In this document: piece by piece, positions 1 through 5,393 of the stretch
How positions within the stretch are numbered: position 1 is the stretch's first letter
Layout: each line of letters begins with the position of its first letter
Origin: Rubrobacter sp.
GTDB taxonomy: Bacteria; Actinomycetota; Rubrobacteria; Rubrobacterales; Rubrobacteraceae
Direction: 5' to 3'
DNA length: 5,393 nucleotides
Assembly: GCA_020253895.1 (NCBI GenBank)
Contig: JADDKG010000374.1
Coordinates: 1 to 5,393 of the forward strand
Notes under the pieces: generated by a model
What the model saw: only the letters and a program-made list of their open reading frames with translations
Told to the model about the DNA's origin: nothing
Databases searched by the model: none
Translations under genes and position numbers: made by a program

Positions 1-1
1 A

Positions 2-358
2 GACGGCCGCCTGATAATAGGTGCCACCGAGGAGCCCGAAGTCTACGACCGCCGTCCCACTCTGGGTGGCGTCGCGGAGCTCTCGCGGGCTGCCGTAGGG
101 CTCGTGCCGGAACTCTCCGGGGCGTTGTTCGCAGGAGCCTGGGGAGGCTTGAGGCCTGGCGCTCCCACCGGACCGATACTCGGCCCGGTGGAGGGGTGGG
201 AAGGGCTTCTTGTGGCGACCGGGCACTTCCGCAACGGGGTTTTGCTGTCCGTCGTAACCGGCGAGATCATCAGCGCGCTCGTGCTGCAGGAGAGCCCTCC
301 TGTGGACGTCTCGCCTTTCCTCTACGAGTCCCATCTGAGCAAAGGGGGCCGCGAGTGA
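2..358 (+). CDS. ThiO/DAO-family FAD-dependent oxidoreductase, C-terminal part (glycine oxidase-like; possible sarcosine-oxidising role)
   Basis: This is the last 118 residues of a gene that begins before the window; the frame is open from base 2 to the TGA at 356-358. Seen: an opening GRLIIGATEE stretch, GLRPGAP, LGPVEGWEGLLVATGHFRNG, and a short tail. These are the C-terminal hallmarks of the D-amino-acid oxidase fold, and the order matches ThiO glycine oxidases best. The Arg of GLRP (codon 152-154) and the Arg of GHFRNG (codon 230-232) correspond to Arg302 and Arg329 of Bacillus subtilis glycine oxidase, which lie in the substrate pocket. Known for the family: FAD- and O2-dependent oxidation of glycine, sarcosine or small amines in the cytoplasm; ThiO supplies dehydroglycine for thiamine synthesis. 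No thiS or thiG follows. Creatinase does, 79 nt downstream, so a catabolic role on sarcosine is possible. The FAD-binding N-terminus is not visible, so the exact subfamily stays open. Confidence 0.85.
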   Translation, partial: DGRLIIGATEEPEVYDRRPTLGGVAELSRAAVGLVPELSGALFAGAWGGLRPGAPTGPILGPVEGWEGLLVATGHFRNGVLLSVVTGEIISALVLQESPPVDVSPFLYESHLSKGGRE

Positions 359-426
359 GTTAGGTGATGGGTTGCGAGAGCATGAGTTCTTCGGGTTCGT
401 TGGAGATCAGAGGCCATCAGGGACGG

Positions 427-432
427 AAGGAG
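427..432 (+). promoter_or_regulatory. Ribosome-binding site of creatinase
   Basis: AAGGAG, within the longer purine run GGAAGGAG at 425-432, lies 5 nt before the ATG at 438. It decides the creatinase start: the same frame is open from an ATG at 391 and a TTG at 372, but neither is followed by sequence resembling the creatinase N-terminus. Confidence 0.75.
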
Positions 433-437
433 CAGCA

Positions 438-1673
438 ATGGTGCAGCAGATAGACGAGCTGCCTAGGACCAAGGTCATTCGGAACGGAGAGAAGGTGCGG
501 CCGACCTTCTCGCGCGAGGAGATGGAGCGCCGCAATTCGGCTCTGCGCAGGCATATGGCGGAGAACGGCATCGATGCGGTGCTCTTCACCTCCTACCAGA
601 ACATCGACTACTACAGCGACTTCCTCTACACATGGTTCGGCAGGCACTACGGGCTCGTGGTCACCCAGGAGAAGCACGTAACCGTGTCGGCCAACATCGA
701 CGCTGGTATGCCCTGGCGGCGCAGCTTCGACGACAACATCGTCTACACCGACTGGCAGAGGGACAACTTCTACCACGCCGTCAAGCAGGTCCTCAAGGAG
801 GCCGGCTTCTCGAGGGGCAGGCTCGGCATAGAGTATGATCACGTCAACCTCGACATGAGGCGCAAGCTCGAGGATGCGCTGCCAGGAGCCGAGCTCGTGG
901 ACATCTCGCAAGCCACGATGGCCCAGCGCATGATCAAGTCCGAGGAGGAGATCGAGCTCATCAAGAACGGTGCGCGCATCGCGGACATCGGGGGCGCGGC
1001 GGTGGTCGAGGCGATAGACGAGGGGGTTCCCGAGTATGAGGTGGCCCTGCACGGAACCCAGGCGATGGTGCGCGAGATCGCCAGGACCTACCCGCACGTC
1101 GAGCTGAGGGATACCTGGGTGTGGTTCCAGTCAGGCATAAACACCGACGGCGCCCACAACTGGCCGACCTCGCGCAGGGTGCAGCGCGGGGACATCCTGA
1201 GCCTCAACTGCTTCCCGATGATCGCCGGGTACTACACGGCGCTGGAGCGCACGCTGTTCTTCGAGGAGGCCTCCGACGAGCATCTGCGGCTGTGGGAGAT
1301 CAACTGCGAGGTGCACCGGCGTGGTCTGGAGCTCATACGGCCGGGGGTAAGGTGCATGGACATCGCGGCGGAGCTCAACGAGATCTACCGCTCTTACGGG
1401 CTTCTCGCGAACCGCACCTTCGGTTACGGACACTCCTTCGGGGTGCTCTGCCACTACTACGGGCGCGAGGGCCGTCTGGAGCTGAGGGAGGACATCGAGA
1501 CGGTGCTGGAGCCCGGCATGGTCATCTCCATGGAGCCGATGATCATGATCCCCGAGGGAGAGCCGGGGGCCGGAGGGTACCGCGAGCATGACATCCTCGT
1601 CGTCCGGGAGGATGGCGCGGAGAACATCACGAAGTTCCCGTTCGGCCCAGAGCACAACATTATCAGGAAGTAG
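438..1673 (+). CDS. Creatinase (creatine amidinohydrolase, EC 3.5.3.3)
   Basis: Hydrolyses creatine to sarcosine and urea in the cytoplasm; family members are homodimers. The 411-residue product is close to the 403 residues of the Pseudomonas putida enzyme and resembles it along its whole length. Residues about 1-165 form the creatinase N-terminal domain (FTSYQNIDYYSDFLY, then WFGR, then IVYTDWQRDN). Residues about 170-411 form the pita-bread domain shared with M24 aminopeptidases. Catalytic His240 (in TDGAHN) matches P. putida His232; Glu270 (in TALERTLF) and Glu366 (in SMEPMIM) match Glu262 and Glu358, which hold the guanidinium group. Phe67 and Arg69 match Phe62 and Arg64. These matches distinguish it from metal-dependent prolidases of the same fold. 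The start was placed at 438, dropping 22 residues of the longest frame, because of the AAGGAG site and a good N-terminal match. It is followed after 151 nt by an NCS1 permease and then by creatininase, which supplies its substrate. Confidence 0.96.
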   Translation: MVQQIDELPRTKVIRNGEKVRPTFSREEMERRNSALRRHMAENGIDAVLFTSYQNIDYYSDFLYTWFGRHYGLVVTQEKHVTVSANIDAGMPWRRSFDDNIVYTDWQRDNFYHAVKQVLKEAGFSRGRLGIEYDHVNLDMRRKLEDALPGAELVDISQATMAQRMIKSEEEIELIKNGARIADIGGAAVVEAIDEGVPEYEVALHGTQAMVREIARTYPHVELRDTWVWFQSGINTDGAHNWPTSRRVQRGDILSLNCFPMIAGYYTALERTLFFEEASDEHLRLWEINCEVHRRGLELIRPGVRCMDIAAELNEIYRSYGLLANRTFGYGHSFGVLCHYYGREGRLELREDIETVLEPGMVISMEPMIMIPEGEPGAGGYREHDILVVREDGAENITKFPFGPEHNIIRK

Positions 1674-1688
1674 ACAAGGACTTTGTCT
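1672..1688. repeat. Short palindrome over the creatinase stop codon
   Basis: AGACAA (1672-1677) and TTGTCT (1683-1688) are perfect 6-nt inverted repeats separated by 5 nt; the left arm begins inside the TAG stop. A further GACAA lies at 1698-1702, and CAACCGG is directly repeated at 1691-1697 and 1700-1706. It could be a weak hairpin or an operator-like site. No function can be assigned from sequence alone. Confidence 0.4.
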
Positions 1689-1726
1689 GGCAACCGGGAC
1701 AACCGGAGGCACGCGCTGGCTGGTCC

Positions 1727-1759
1727 GGGCCCCACGGGTGCTGCGGCCCCGTGGGGCCC
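1727..1759 (+). repeat. Perfect 12-bp inverted repeat (hairpin) between creatinase and permease
   Basis: Arms GGGCCCCACGGG (1727-1738) and CCCGTGGGGCCC (1748-1759) are exact reverse complements with a 9-nt loop. Eleven of the twelve pairs are G:C, so the RNA hairpin would be very stable. No run of T follows, so it does not look like a classical intrinsic terminator. It sits 54 nt after the creatinase stop and 65 nt before the permease start. It could protect the upstream mRNA 3' end, cause partial termination or mark a processing point. Confidence 0.75.
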
Positions 1760-1811
1760 CTGCGGAAGCGCCCGGGGGGGTCTTGGGAGATGCCGCTGTC
1801 TGCCCACTAAC

Positions 1812-1819
1812 GAGGAGAG
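1812..1819 (+). promoter_or_regulatory. Ribosome-binding site of the NCS1 permease
   Basis: GAGGAGAG lies just upstream of the ATG at 1825; from the GAGGAG core (1812-1817) the spacing is 7 nt. It supports this start over the ATG at 1588, which would lie inside creatinase and add 79 residues of non-family sequence. Confidence 0.7.
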
Positions 1820-1824
1820 TAGAG

Positions 1825-3351
1825 ATGAGCGGTCAGCACCATGAGGTCGAGGAAGTACTGGAGCACGAGCGGGAGGAGTTGGAAGAGGCCATACACATCG
1901 AGAAGCACAACAGCATAGATCCTGTTCCAGAGGAGTACAAGGACGCCAAGCCGCTGCACCAGTTCTGGATCTGGGCCGGCGCCAACATTGCTCCCATCAA
2001 CTGGGTCCTCGGCGCCCTGGGTATAGTCCTCGGCCTCGGGCTCTGGGATACCATCCTCACCCTGGCAGTAGGCAACCTCCTCGGGATGCTCCTCTTCGGC
2101 TCGTTCGTGCTGATGGGGCAGCGCACCGGGGTGACGCAGATGGTGCTCTCGCGCAGCGCCTTCGGAAGGCGGGGTGCCTATCTGCCGGCCATCTTCCAGA
2201 TAATCATCCCTACGGGATGGATCGCGATAAACACCTGGATCATCCTGGACCTCACCGCCACGCTGCTCGAGCTGATCGGCGTCCCTGGCACGGCTCTTAC
2301 CAAGGTGATCGTGGTACTGACGATCATGGCCATACAGGTCGGGCTGGCTACGCTCGGGTTCTACGCCATCCGTACGTTCGAGAAGTGGACCGTACCACCA
2401 ACCCTCCTGATTCTCGTCGCCATGTCTATAGTCGCGTGGACGGGAGGGGACGTAAACTGGAGCTACGCAGGCGAGGCTCAGGGCGCGGAGCGCTGGACCG
2501 CGATGAGCCAGGTGATGACCGCCATAGGCATCGGCTGGGGGATAGGCTGGCTACCCTACGCCTCAGACTACTCCCGCTTCGTACCCCGGGCCACGAGCCG
2601 GAAGCGGCTCTTCTGGTGGAGCGCGCTGGGCCAGTTCATCCCGGTTCTGTGGCTCGGCGTTCTCGGCGCGTCCATCGCGACGACCGGGACGGGGGTCGAT
2701 CCCGGGCTGGTGATAGTGAAGATCTTCGGGGCTCTGGCGGTGCCGGTGCTGTTCCTGGTCGTTCATGGTCCGATCGCGACCAACATCCTTAACGTCTACT
2801 CCATGTCGGTGGCGGCGCTCGCTTGTGACATAAAGATCCCGCGGCACGTGCTCTCGCTCATCGTCGGCTTCTTCGCCACACTGTTCACGGTCTACCTCGT
2901 GTTTGCCGGAGAGCTGGCGAAGAACCTCGACTCCTGGCTTGCCAGCGTCGTCGCCTGGGTGAGCCCGTGGGCGGCGATAATGTTCGTGCACTACTACATA
3001 ATCCGGCGCGAGAACATAGATATCGAGGCGCTCTACCAGCCGCCGAGGGAGTCACGGGTCGGGGATGTCAACTGGGCGGCGATCATCTGCCTGGTCGTCG
3101 GCCTGGCCGTAACGTGGACGTTCCTCTACGGGCTCGTCCCCGTGCTGCAGGGGCCGTTTGCCCGGGCGCTTAACGGCCTGGATCTCTCCTGGGCGGCCGG
3201 GTTTACGCTGACCGCGGTGCTGTACTACACGCTCTACCGGCTCGGGCTGGTGGAGCCGCGTGGGAGCTTGGCAGGGACGGCGGACGATGGGCCGCCGCGG
3301 GTTCCGGTGGGCGAAGCTTCGGAGCAACCTCGGGAGAGCCCCCGAGGGTGA
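1825..3351 (+). CDS. NCS1-family permease (purine/cytosine/hydantoin-type symporter), probable creatinine or creatine importer
   Basis: A 508-residue inner-membrane transporter. Family signs: a hydrophilic N-terminus ending in IEKHNSIDPVPEEYKDAKPL (about 25-44), then FWIWAGANIAPINW starting the first membrane segment, the GQRTGVTQMVLSR-SAFGRRG signature (98-117), and SDYSRFVPRATSRK (247-260) after a segment rich in Gly and Trp. I count about 12 hydrophobic segments, roughly at 48-71, 75-97, 120-142, 159-180, 189-205, 229-246, 263-287, 295-335 (two), 340-362, 371-393, 416-440 and 453-472. The first about 45 residues are Glu/His rich, and a tail of about 35 residues is polar. Known: NCS1 proteins use cation gradients to import cytosine, purines, allantoin or hydantoins. 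Inferred: its place between creatinase and creatininase, and the likeness of creatinine to a methylhydantoin ring, suggest creatinine as substrate; creatine or an unrelated nucleobase remain possible. Trp132, Trp138, Trp238, Trp242, Asn320 and Asn323 are candidate binding-site residues. Confidence 0.9.
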   Translation: MSGQHHEVEEVLEHEREELEEAIHIEKHNSIDPVPEEYKDAKPLHQFWIWAGANIAPINWVLGALGIVLGLGLWDTILTLAVGNLLGMLLFGSFVLMGQRTGVTQMVLSRSAFGRRGAYLPAIFQIIIPTGWIAINTWIILDLTATLLELIGVPGTALTKVIVVLTIMAIQVGLATLGFYAIRTFEKWTVPPTLLILVAMSIVAWTGGDVNWSYAGEAQGAERWTAMSQVMTAIGIGWGIGWLPYASDYSRFVPRATSRKRLFWWSALGQFIPVLWLGVLGASIATTGTGVDPGLVIVKIFGALAVPVLFLVVHGPIATNILNVYSMSVAALACDIKIPRHVLSLIVGFFATLFTVYLVFAGELAKNLDSWLASVVAWVSPWAAIMFVHYYIIRRENIDIEALYQPPRESRVGDVNWAAIICLVVGLAVTWTFLYGLVPVLQGPFARALNGLDLSWAAGFTLTAVLYYTLYRLGLVEPRGSLAGTADDGPPRVPVGEASEQPRESPRG

Positions 3352-3363
3352 CAAGAGTAGACA

Positions 3364-3402
3364 GTACGGGGCGCGTGCGTATCCCGCGCCCGCGCCCCGT
3401 AC
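3364..3402 (+). repeat. Perfect 12-bp inverted repeat (hairpin) between permease and creatininase
   Basis: Arms GTACGGGGCGCG (3364-3375) and CGCGCCCCGTAC (3391-3402) are exact reverse complements around a 15-nt loop. The element starts 13 nt after the permease stop. No T-tract follows, so it is not a canonical Rho-independent terminator. It resembles the hairpin at 1727-1759 in stem length and position after a stop codon, but not in overall sequence. Confidence 0.75.
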
Positions 3403-3411
3403 ATGGGCTGC

Positions 3412-3429
3412 GCCCGCGTATCAGCGGGC
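3412..3429 (+). repeat. Small 6-bp hairpin upstream of creatininase
   Basis: GCCCGC (3412-3417) and GCGGGC (3424-3429) are reverse complements around the loop GTATCA. It directly follows the larger hairpin at 3364-3402, so the leader before creatininase may fold into two consecutive stem-loops. A stem this short is common by chance in GC-rich DNA. Confidence 0.4.
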
Positions 3430-3482
3430 ATGGAGTTTCGGAGGATACATCAGCGAGGACAGGGTGCACTCTACAGGTCTTT

Positions 3483-3489
3483 GGGAGGA
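3483..3489 (+). promoter_or_regulatory. Ribosome-binding site of creatininase
   Basis: GGGAGGA with its GGAGG core at 3484-3488 lies 5 nt before the ATG at 3494. It fixes the start and rules out the longer in-frame reading from 3260, which overlaps the permease gene and passes through the hairpins. Confidence 0.75.
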
Positions 3490-3493
3490 CCGC

Positions 3494-4300
3494 ATGGCGC
3501 AGAGAACAAGAATGCTTGCCGATATAACCTGGCCCGAGGTCAGGGAGGCAATCGATAGGGGGGCAGGTGTGTTTCTTCCGGTCGGCTCGACCGAGCAGCA
3601 CGGCTACCATCTTCCGCTGGCGACTGACGTGATCCTGCCGACCGAGCTGGCCCTGGCGGTGGCCGATGAGCTGGACTTTCTCGTAGCGCCGCCCGTTGCT
3701 TACGGCTACAGATCCCGGCCCCTAAGCGGCGGCGGACAGGGCTTCGTGGGAACCACCTCGTTGCAGGCCCGGACCCTGATGTCCCTCGTGGAGGATGTAC
3801 TGGGGGAGCTGATCCGGCAGGGCTTCGAGCGGATAGCCGTGGTGAACTGGCACTTCGAGAACCAGAACTTCGTCTACGAGGCGGCGTACCTCGCCATCGA
3901 GCGCCACCGCGACACGCCGGCGCGGATCCTCGTGGCCGAGCATCCCTTCGCGGAGCTCTCAGAGGAAACCATGGAAGCTCTGTTCCCCGAGGGGTTTCCG
4001 GGATGGGACTACGAACACGCCTCGATAATGGAGACTTCGCTGATGCTGCACCTCCGGCCGGAGCTCGTGCTCTTCGATCGCGCGGTGGATGATGCTTCGA
4101 AGCGGCATCCCTGGTACGACGTGGTGCCGGCGCCGGAGGACTTCGTGCCGGCCTCGGGGACGCTCTGGAAGGCAACCCAGGCCAGCGCGGAGAAGGGGGA
4201 GATCACCTGGCGCGAGATAGTGGGCCAGTTCCGGGAAGCCGTTTTGGCAGAATTTGCCCGAAGTGGGGTCGCTTCGGAGAGGGGGGCTCGCCCCTCCTAA
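3494..4300 (+). CDS. Creatininase (creatinine amidohydrolase, EC 3.5.2.10)
   Basis: Interconverts creatinine and creatine by ring hydrolysis in the cytoplasm. The 268-residue product is close to the about 260 residues of the Pseudomonas putida enzyme. Its binuclear metal ligands fall at the same numbers: Glu34 and His36 (GSTEQHG), Asp45 (ATDV), His120 and Glu122 (NWHFEN). The substrate-site stretch SGGGQGFVGTTSL (78-90) and PEGFPGWDYEH with Trp171 and His175 (P. putida Trp174 and His178) point to true creatininase within a family that also contains MftE-like peptidases and other amidohydrolases. Two oddities: the usual Gly in NGHxEN is Trp118 here, and the position of P. putida Trp154 appears to be Pro151. 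Start at 3494 rests on the GGAGG site and on the N-terminal match (ITWPEV resembling the P. putida LTWKEY). It lies 142 nt after the permease and ends 91 nt from the convergent glyA stop. Confidence 0.94.
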   Translation: MAQRTRMLADITWPEVREAIDRGAGVFLPVGSTEQHGYHLPLATDVILPTELALAVADELDFLVAPPVAYGYRSRPLSGGGQGFVGTTSLQARTLMSLVEDVLGELIRQGFERIAVVNWHFENQNFVYEAAYLAIERHRDTPARILVAEHPFAELSEETMEALFPEGFPGWDYEHASIMETSLMLHLRPELVLFDRAVDDASKRHPWYDVVPAPEDFVPASGTLWKATQASAEKGEITWREIVGQFREAVLAEFARSGVASERGARPS

Positions 4301-4336
4301 GGCGAGAACCGGCAAAAGAATGCCGGTCCTCGCCTT
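4299..4336. terminator. Hairpin overlapping the creatininase stop, possible bidirectional terminator (first of two)
   Basis: Arms AAGGCGAGAACCGGC (4299-4313) and GCCGGTCCTCGCCTT (4322-4336) pair over 15 positions with one A-C mismatch, around the A-rich loop AAAAGAAT. The left arm contains the last two bases of the creatininase TAA. No U-tract follows on either strand. Its place between convergent genes favours transcription termination or 3'-end protection for both. Confidence 0.6.
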
Positions 4337-4343
4337 GAAGCAC

Positions 4344-4385
4344 CCCCGCCCGCAGGCTGGAGCGTCTGCGGGCGGGGCGCTGTTT
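4344..4385 (+). terminator. GC-rich hairpin with weak T-run, likely terminator of the creatininase transcript (second of two)
   Basis: Arms CCCCGCCCGCAG (4344-4355) and CTGCGGGCGGGG (4366-4377) form a perfect 12-bp stem with a 10-nt loop, followed by CGCTGTTTA on the plus strand. The weak T-run favours termination of rightward transcripts. On the minus strand the stem lies 15 nt past the glyA stop and may also serve glyA. Confidence 0.6.
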
Positions 4386-4391
4386 ATCAGA

Positions 4392-5393
4392 TCATAGCCA
4401 GGAGGGACGGGTGTCCGGTGCCGGAGCTTCGGGCGCCGGTGGCTCGGCGGGCGCCGGCTGGTGGTCTGATCCCGCGGGGTAGAGCGGGTGCTTTCTCATG
4501 AGCGCTCTGCTGCGCTCCAGCAGCTCCTCCCGCCGCCCCTCGAACTCTTCGCTCAGTGCCGCGGCGACGATCCGCGCTATCTCGCGCATGTCGTCTTCGG
4601 TAAACCCCCGGGAGGTGAGCGCCGGGGTACCCATCCTTATCCCTGAAGGGTTCATCGGCGGACGGGGGTCGAAGGGTATGGCGTTGCGGTTTACGGTTAT
4701 GCCGACTTCCTCGAGCCGATCCTCCGCCGTCTTTCCGTCGAGCCCGGTCGACGTGAGATCCACCAGTGCCAGGTGAACGTCGGTGCCGCCGGTCAGCACG
4801 CTTATGCCGTTTGCCTGTAGCTCGTCGGCCAGAGCCTGCGCGTTGGCCACGGTCTGCCGCTGCCGGGCCTGAAACTCCTCGGTCTGCGCTATCTTCAGGG
4901 CGACGGCCTTGGCGGCGATCACGTGCATCAGCGGACCTCCCTGCTGGCCGGGGAAGACGGCGCTGTCTATCTTCTTGGCGTGCTCGCTGCGGCACAGTAT
5001 CATCCCGCTCCTGGGGCCGGCGAGCGTCTTGTGAACGGTGGTCGTTACCACGTCCGCATACTCGACCGGGTTCGGGTGTATGCCCGCGGCTACGAGCCCG
5101 GCGAAGTGGGCCATGTCGACCATTAGTTTTGCACCCACCGAGTCCGCTATCTCCCTGAAGGCGGCAAAGTCTAGCTGCCGGGGGTAGGCAGACCAGCCGG
5201 CGACGATGAGCTTGGGCTTGTGCTCTTTTGCGAGCCGCTCAACCTCGTCCATGTCCACCAGATGGTCTTCACGCCTGACGTGGTACGGAACCGGGTGGTA
5301 GAGCCTGCCGGAGACGTTCAACCGCATCCCATGGGAGAGGTGCCCGCCGTGATCCAGGGCCAGCCCCAGGAATGTATCCCCCGGTTCGAGAAG
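4392..5393 (-). CDS. glyA: Serine hydroxymethyltransferase, C-terminal 333 residues (5' end outside window)
   Basis: A PLP enzyme of the cytoplasm that interconverts serine plus tetrahydrofolate with glycine plus 5,10-methylene-tetrahydrofolate (EC 2.1.2.1). The frame is open from the window edge at 5393 down to the TGA at 4394-4392. Residues here are counted from the edge. Seen in order: HGGHLSHGM (15-23), [17 protein letters not shown] (93-109) with the cofactor-contacting Asp93 and His96, [14 protein letters not shown] (117-130) with the PLP lysine Lys122, [11 protein letters not shown] (147-157), TGGTDVHL (201-208) and [14 protein letters not shown] (250-263). About 90 N-terminal residues are missing compared with a typical protein of about 415. 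After the usual end (HPLYP, 302-306) comes a Pro/Ala/Glu-rich tail of about 27 residues that many bacterial GlyA proteins lack. It converges on creatininase and so has its own promoter outside the window. It is functionally adjacent to the pathway through glycine and one-carbon units, but it is also a housekeeping gene. Confidence 0.97.
   Translation of the reverse strand, partial: LLEPGDTFLGLALDHGGHLSHGMRLNVSGRLYHPVPYHVRREDHLVDMDEVERLAKEHKPKLIVAGWSAYPRQLDFAAFREIADSVGAKLMVDMAHFAGLVAAGIHPNPVEYADVVTTTVHKTLAGPRSGMILCRSEHAKKIDSAVFPGQQGGPLMHVIAAKAVALKIAQTEEFQARQRQTVANAQALADELQANGISVLTGGTDVHLALVDLTSTGLDGKTAEDRLEEVGITVNRNAIPFDPRPPMNPSGIRMGTPALTSRGFTEDDMREIARIVAAALSEEFEGRREELLERSRALMRKHPLYPAGSDHQPAPAEPPAPEAPAPDTRPSWL

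Noticed and set aside
359..437. A possible promoter before creatinase, with TTGCGA at 372-377.
   Set aside because: No acceptable -10 hexamer lies at the expected distance, so a promoter cannot be supported from sequence.
417..1097. A 226-codon open frame on the minus strand inside creatinase.
   Set aside because: It lies wholly antisense to a gene with clear catalytic motifs. High GC bases at third positions leave the opposite strand open, and its translation resembles no family I know.
438..1673. Creatinase gene as a prolidase or methionine aminopeptidase of the same fold.
   Set aside because: The His240/Glu270/Glu366 set and near full-length likeness to P. putida creatinase, including the N-terminal domain, favour creatinase.
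1588..1824. A longer N-terminus for the permease beginning inside creatinase.
   Set aside because: It would overlap the last 86 bases of creatinase, run through the 1727-1759 hairpin and lacks family similarity. The ATG at 1825 has a good ribosome-binding site.
3260..3493. A longer N-terminus for creatininase beginning inside the permease gene.
   Set aside because: It passes through two hairpins and gives a Pro/Arg-rich leader unlike any creatininase. The ATG at 3494 has a GGAGG site and gives metal-ligand numbering identical to P. putida.
3540..4175. A 211-codon minus-strand open frame inside creatininase.
   Set aside because: It is an Arg/Pro/Ser-rich low-complexity translation antisense to a well-supported metalloenzyme, typical of a GC-rich shadow frame.
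3494..4300. Creatininase gene as the mycofactocin peptidase MftE or another family amidase.
   Set aside because: No mycofactocin genes are nearby, creatinase is two genes upstream, and the SGGG..F.GTTSL and GWD.EH stretches match creatininase.
4387..4995. A 202-codon minus-strand open frame within glyA in another frame.
   Set aside because: It overlaps the SHMT coding frame, which carries all family motifs. The alternative translation is Arg/Gly-rich without recognisable domains.

Overview
The window comes from a high-GC bacterial chromosome, probably an actinomycete-type lineage. Third codon positions are G/C rich, Shine-Dalgarno sites are strong, and Arg AGG and Ile ATA are used freely despite the GC content. 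That last habit made me think of Rubrobacter-like lineages, but this is an impression and not a computed result. I see no insertion sequence, phage gene, tRNA, rRNA or CRISPR array.

Layout: (a) 2-358 (+), the C-terminal end of a ThiO/DAO-family FAD-dependent amine oxidase, closest to glycine oxidase; (b) 438-1673 (+), creatinase (creatine amidinohydrolase); (c) 1825-3351 (+), an NCS1-family (nucleobase/hydantoin-type) permease; (d) 3494-4300 (+), creatininase (creatinine amidohydrolase); (e) 4392-5393 (-), the C-terminal three quarters of glyA, serine hydroxymethyltransferase, convergent with (d). The creatinase, permease and creatininase starts were moved downstream of the longest open frames because strong ribosome-binding sites and family-typical N-termini support the later ATGs.

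How the genes fit together: creatinine would enter the cell, plausibly through the NCS1 permease. Creatininase opens it to creatine, and creatinase splits creatine into sarcosine and urea. A flavin oxidase of the upstream type could then consume sarcosine. SHMT handles the glycine/one-carbon/serine node next to the pathway's end. The two hydrolases are recognised with high confidence, and their catalytic and metal-binding residues match the Pseudomonas putida enzymes. The permease substrate and the sarcosine role of the oxidase are inferred from context.

The plus-strand genes are not tightly packed. Gaps of 79, 151 and 142 nt separate them, and the two larger gaps each hold a perfect 12-bp GC-rich hairpin without a T-tract. 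The 91-nt convergent gap before glyA holds two more strong hairpins, which probably form a bidirectional transcription end. The most interesting points are the likely creatinine-dedicated NCS1 transporter, a ThiO-type enzyme in the place usually filled by sarcosine oxidase, and the repeated intercistronic hairpins.
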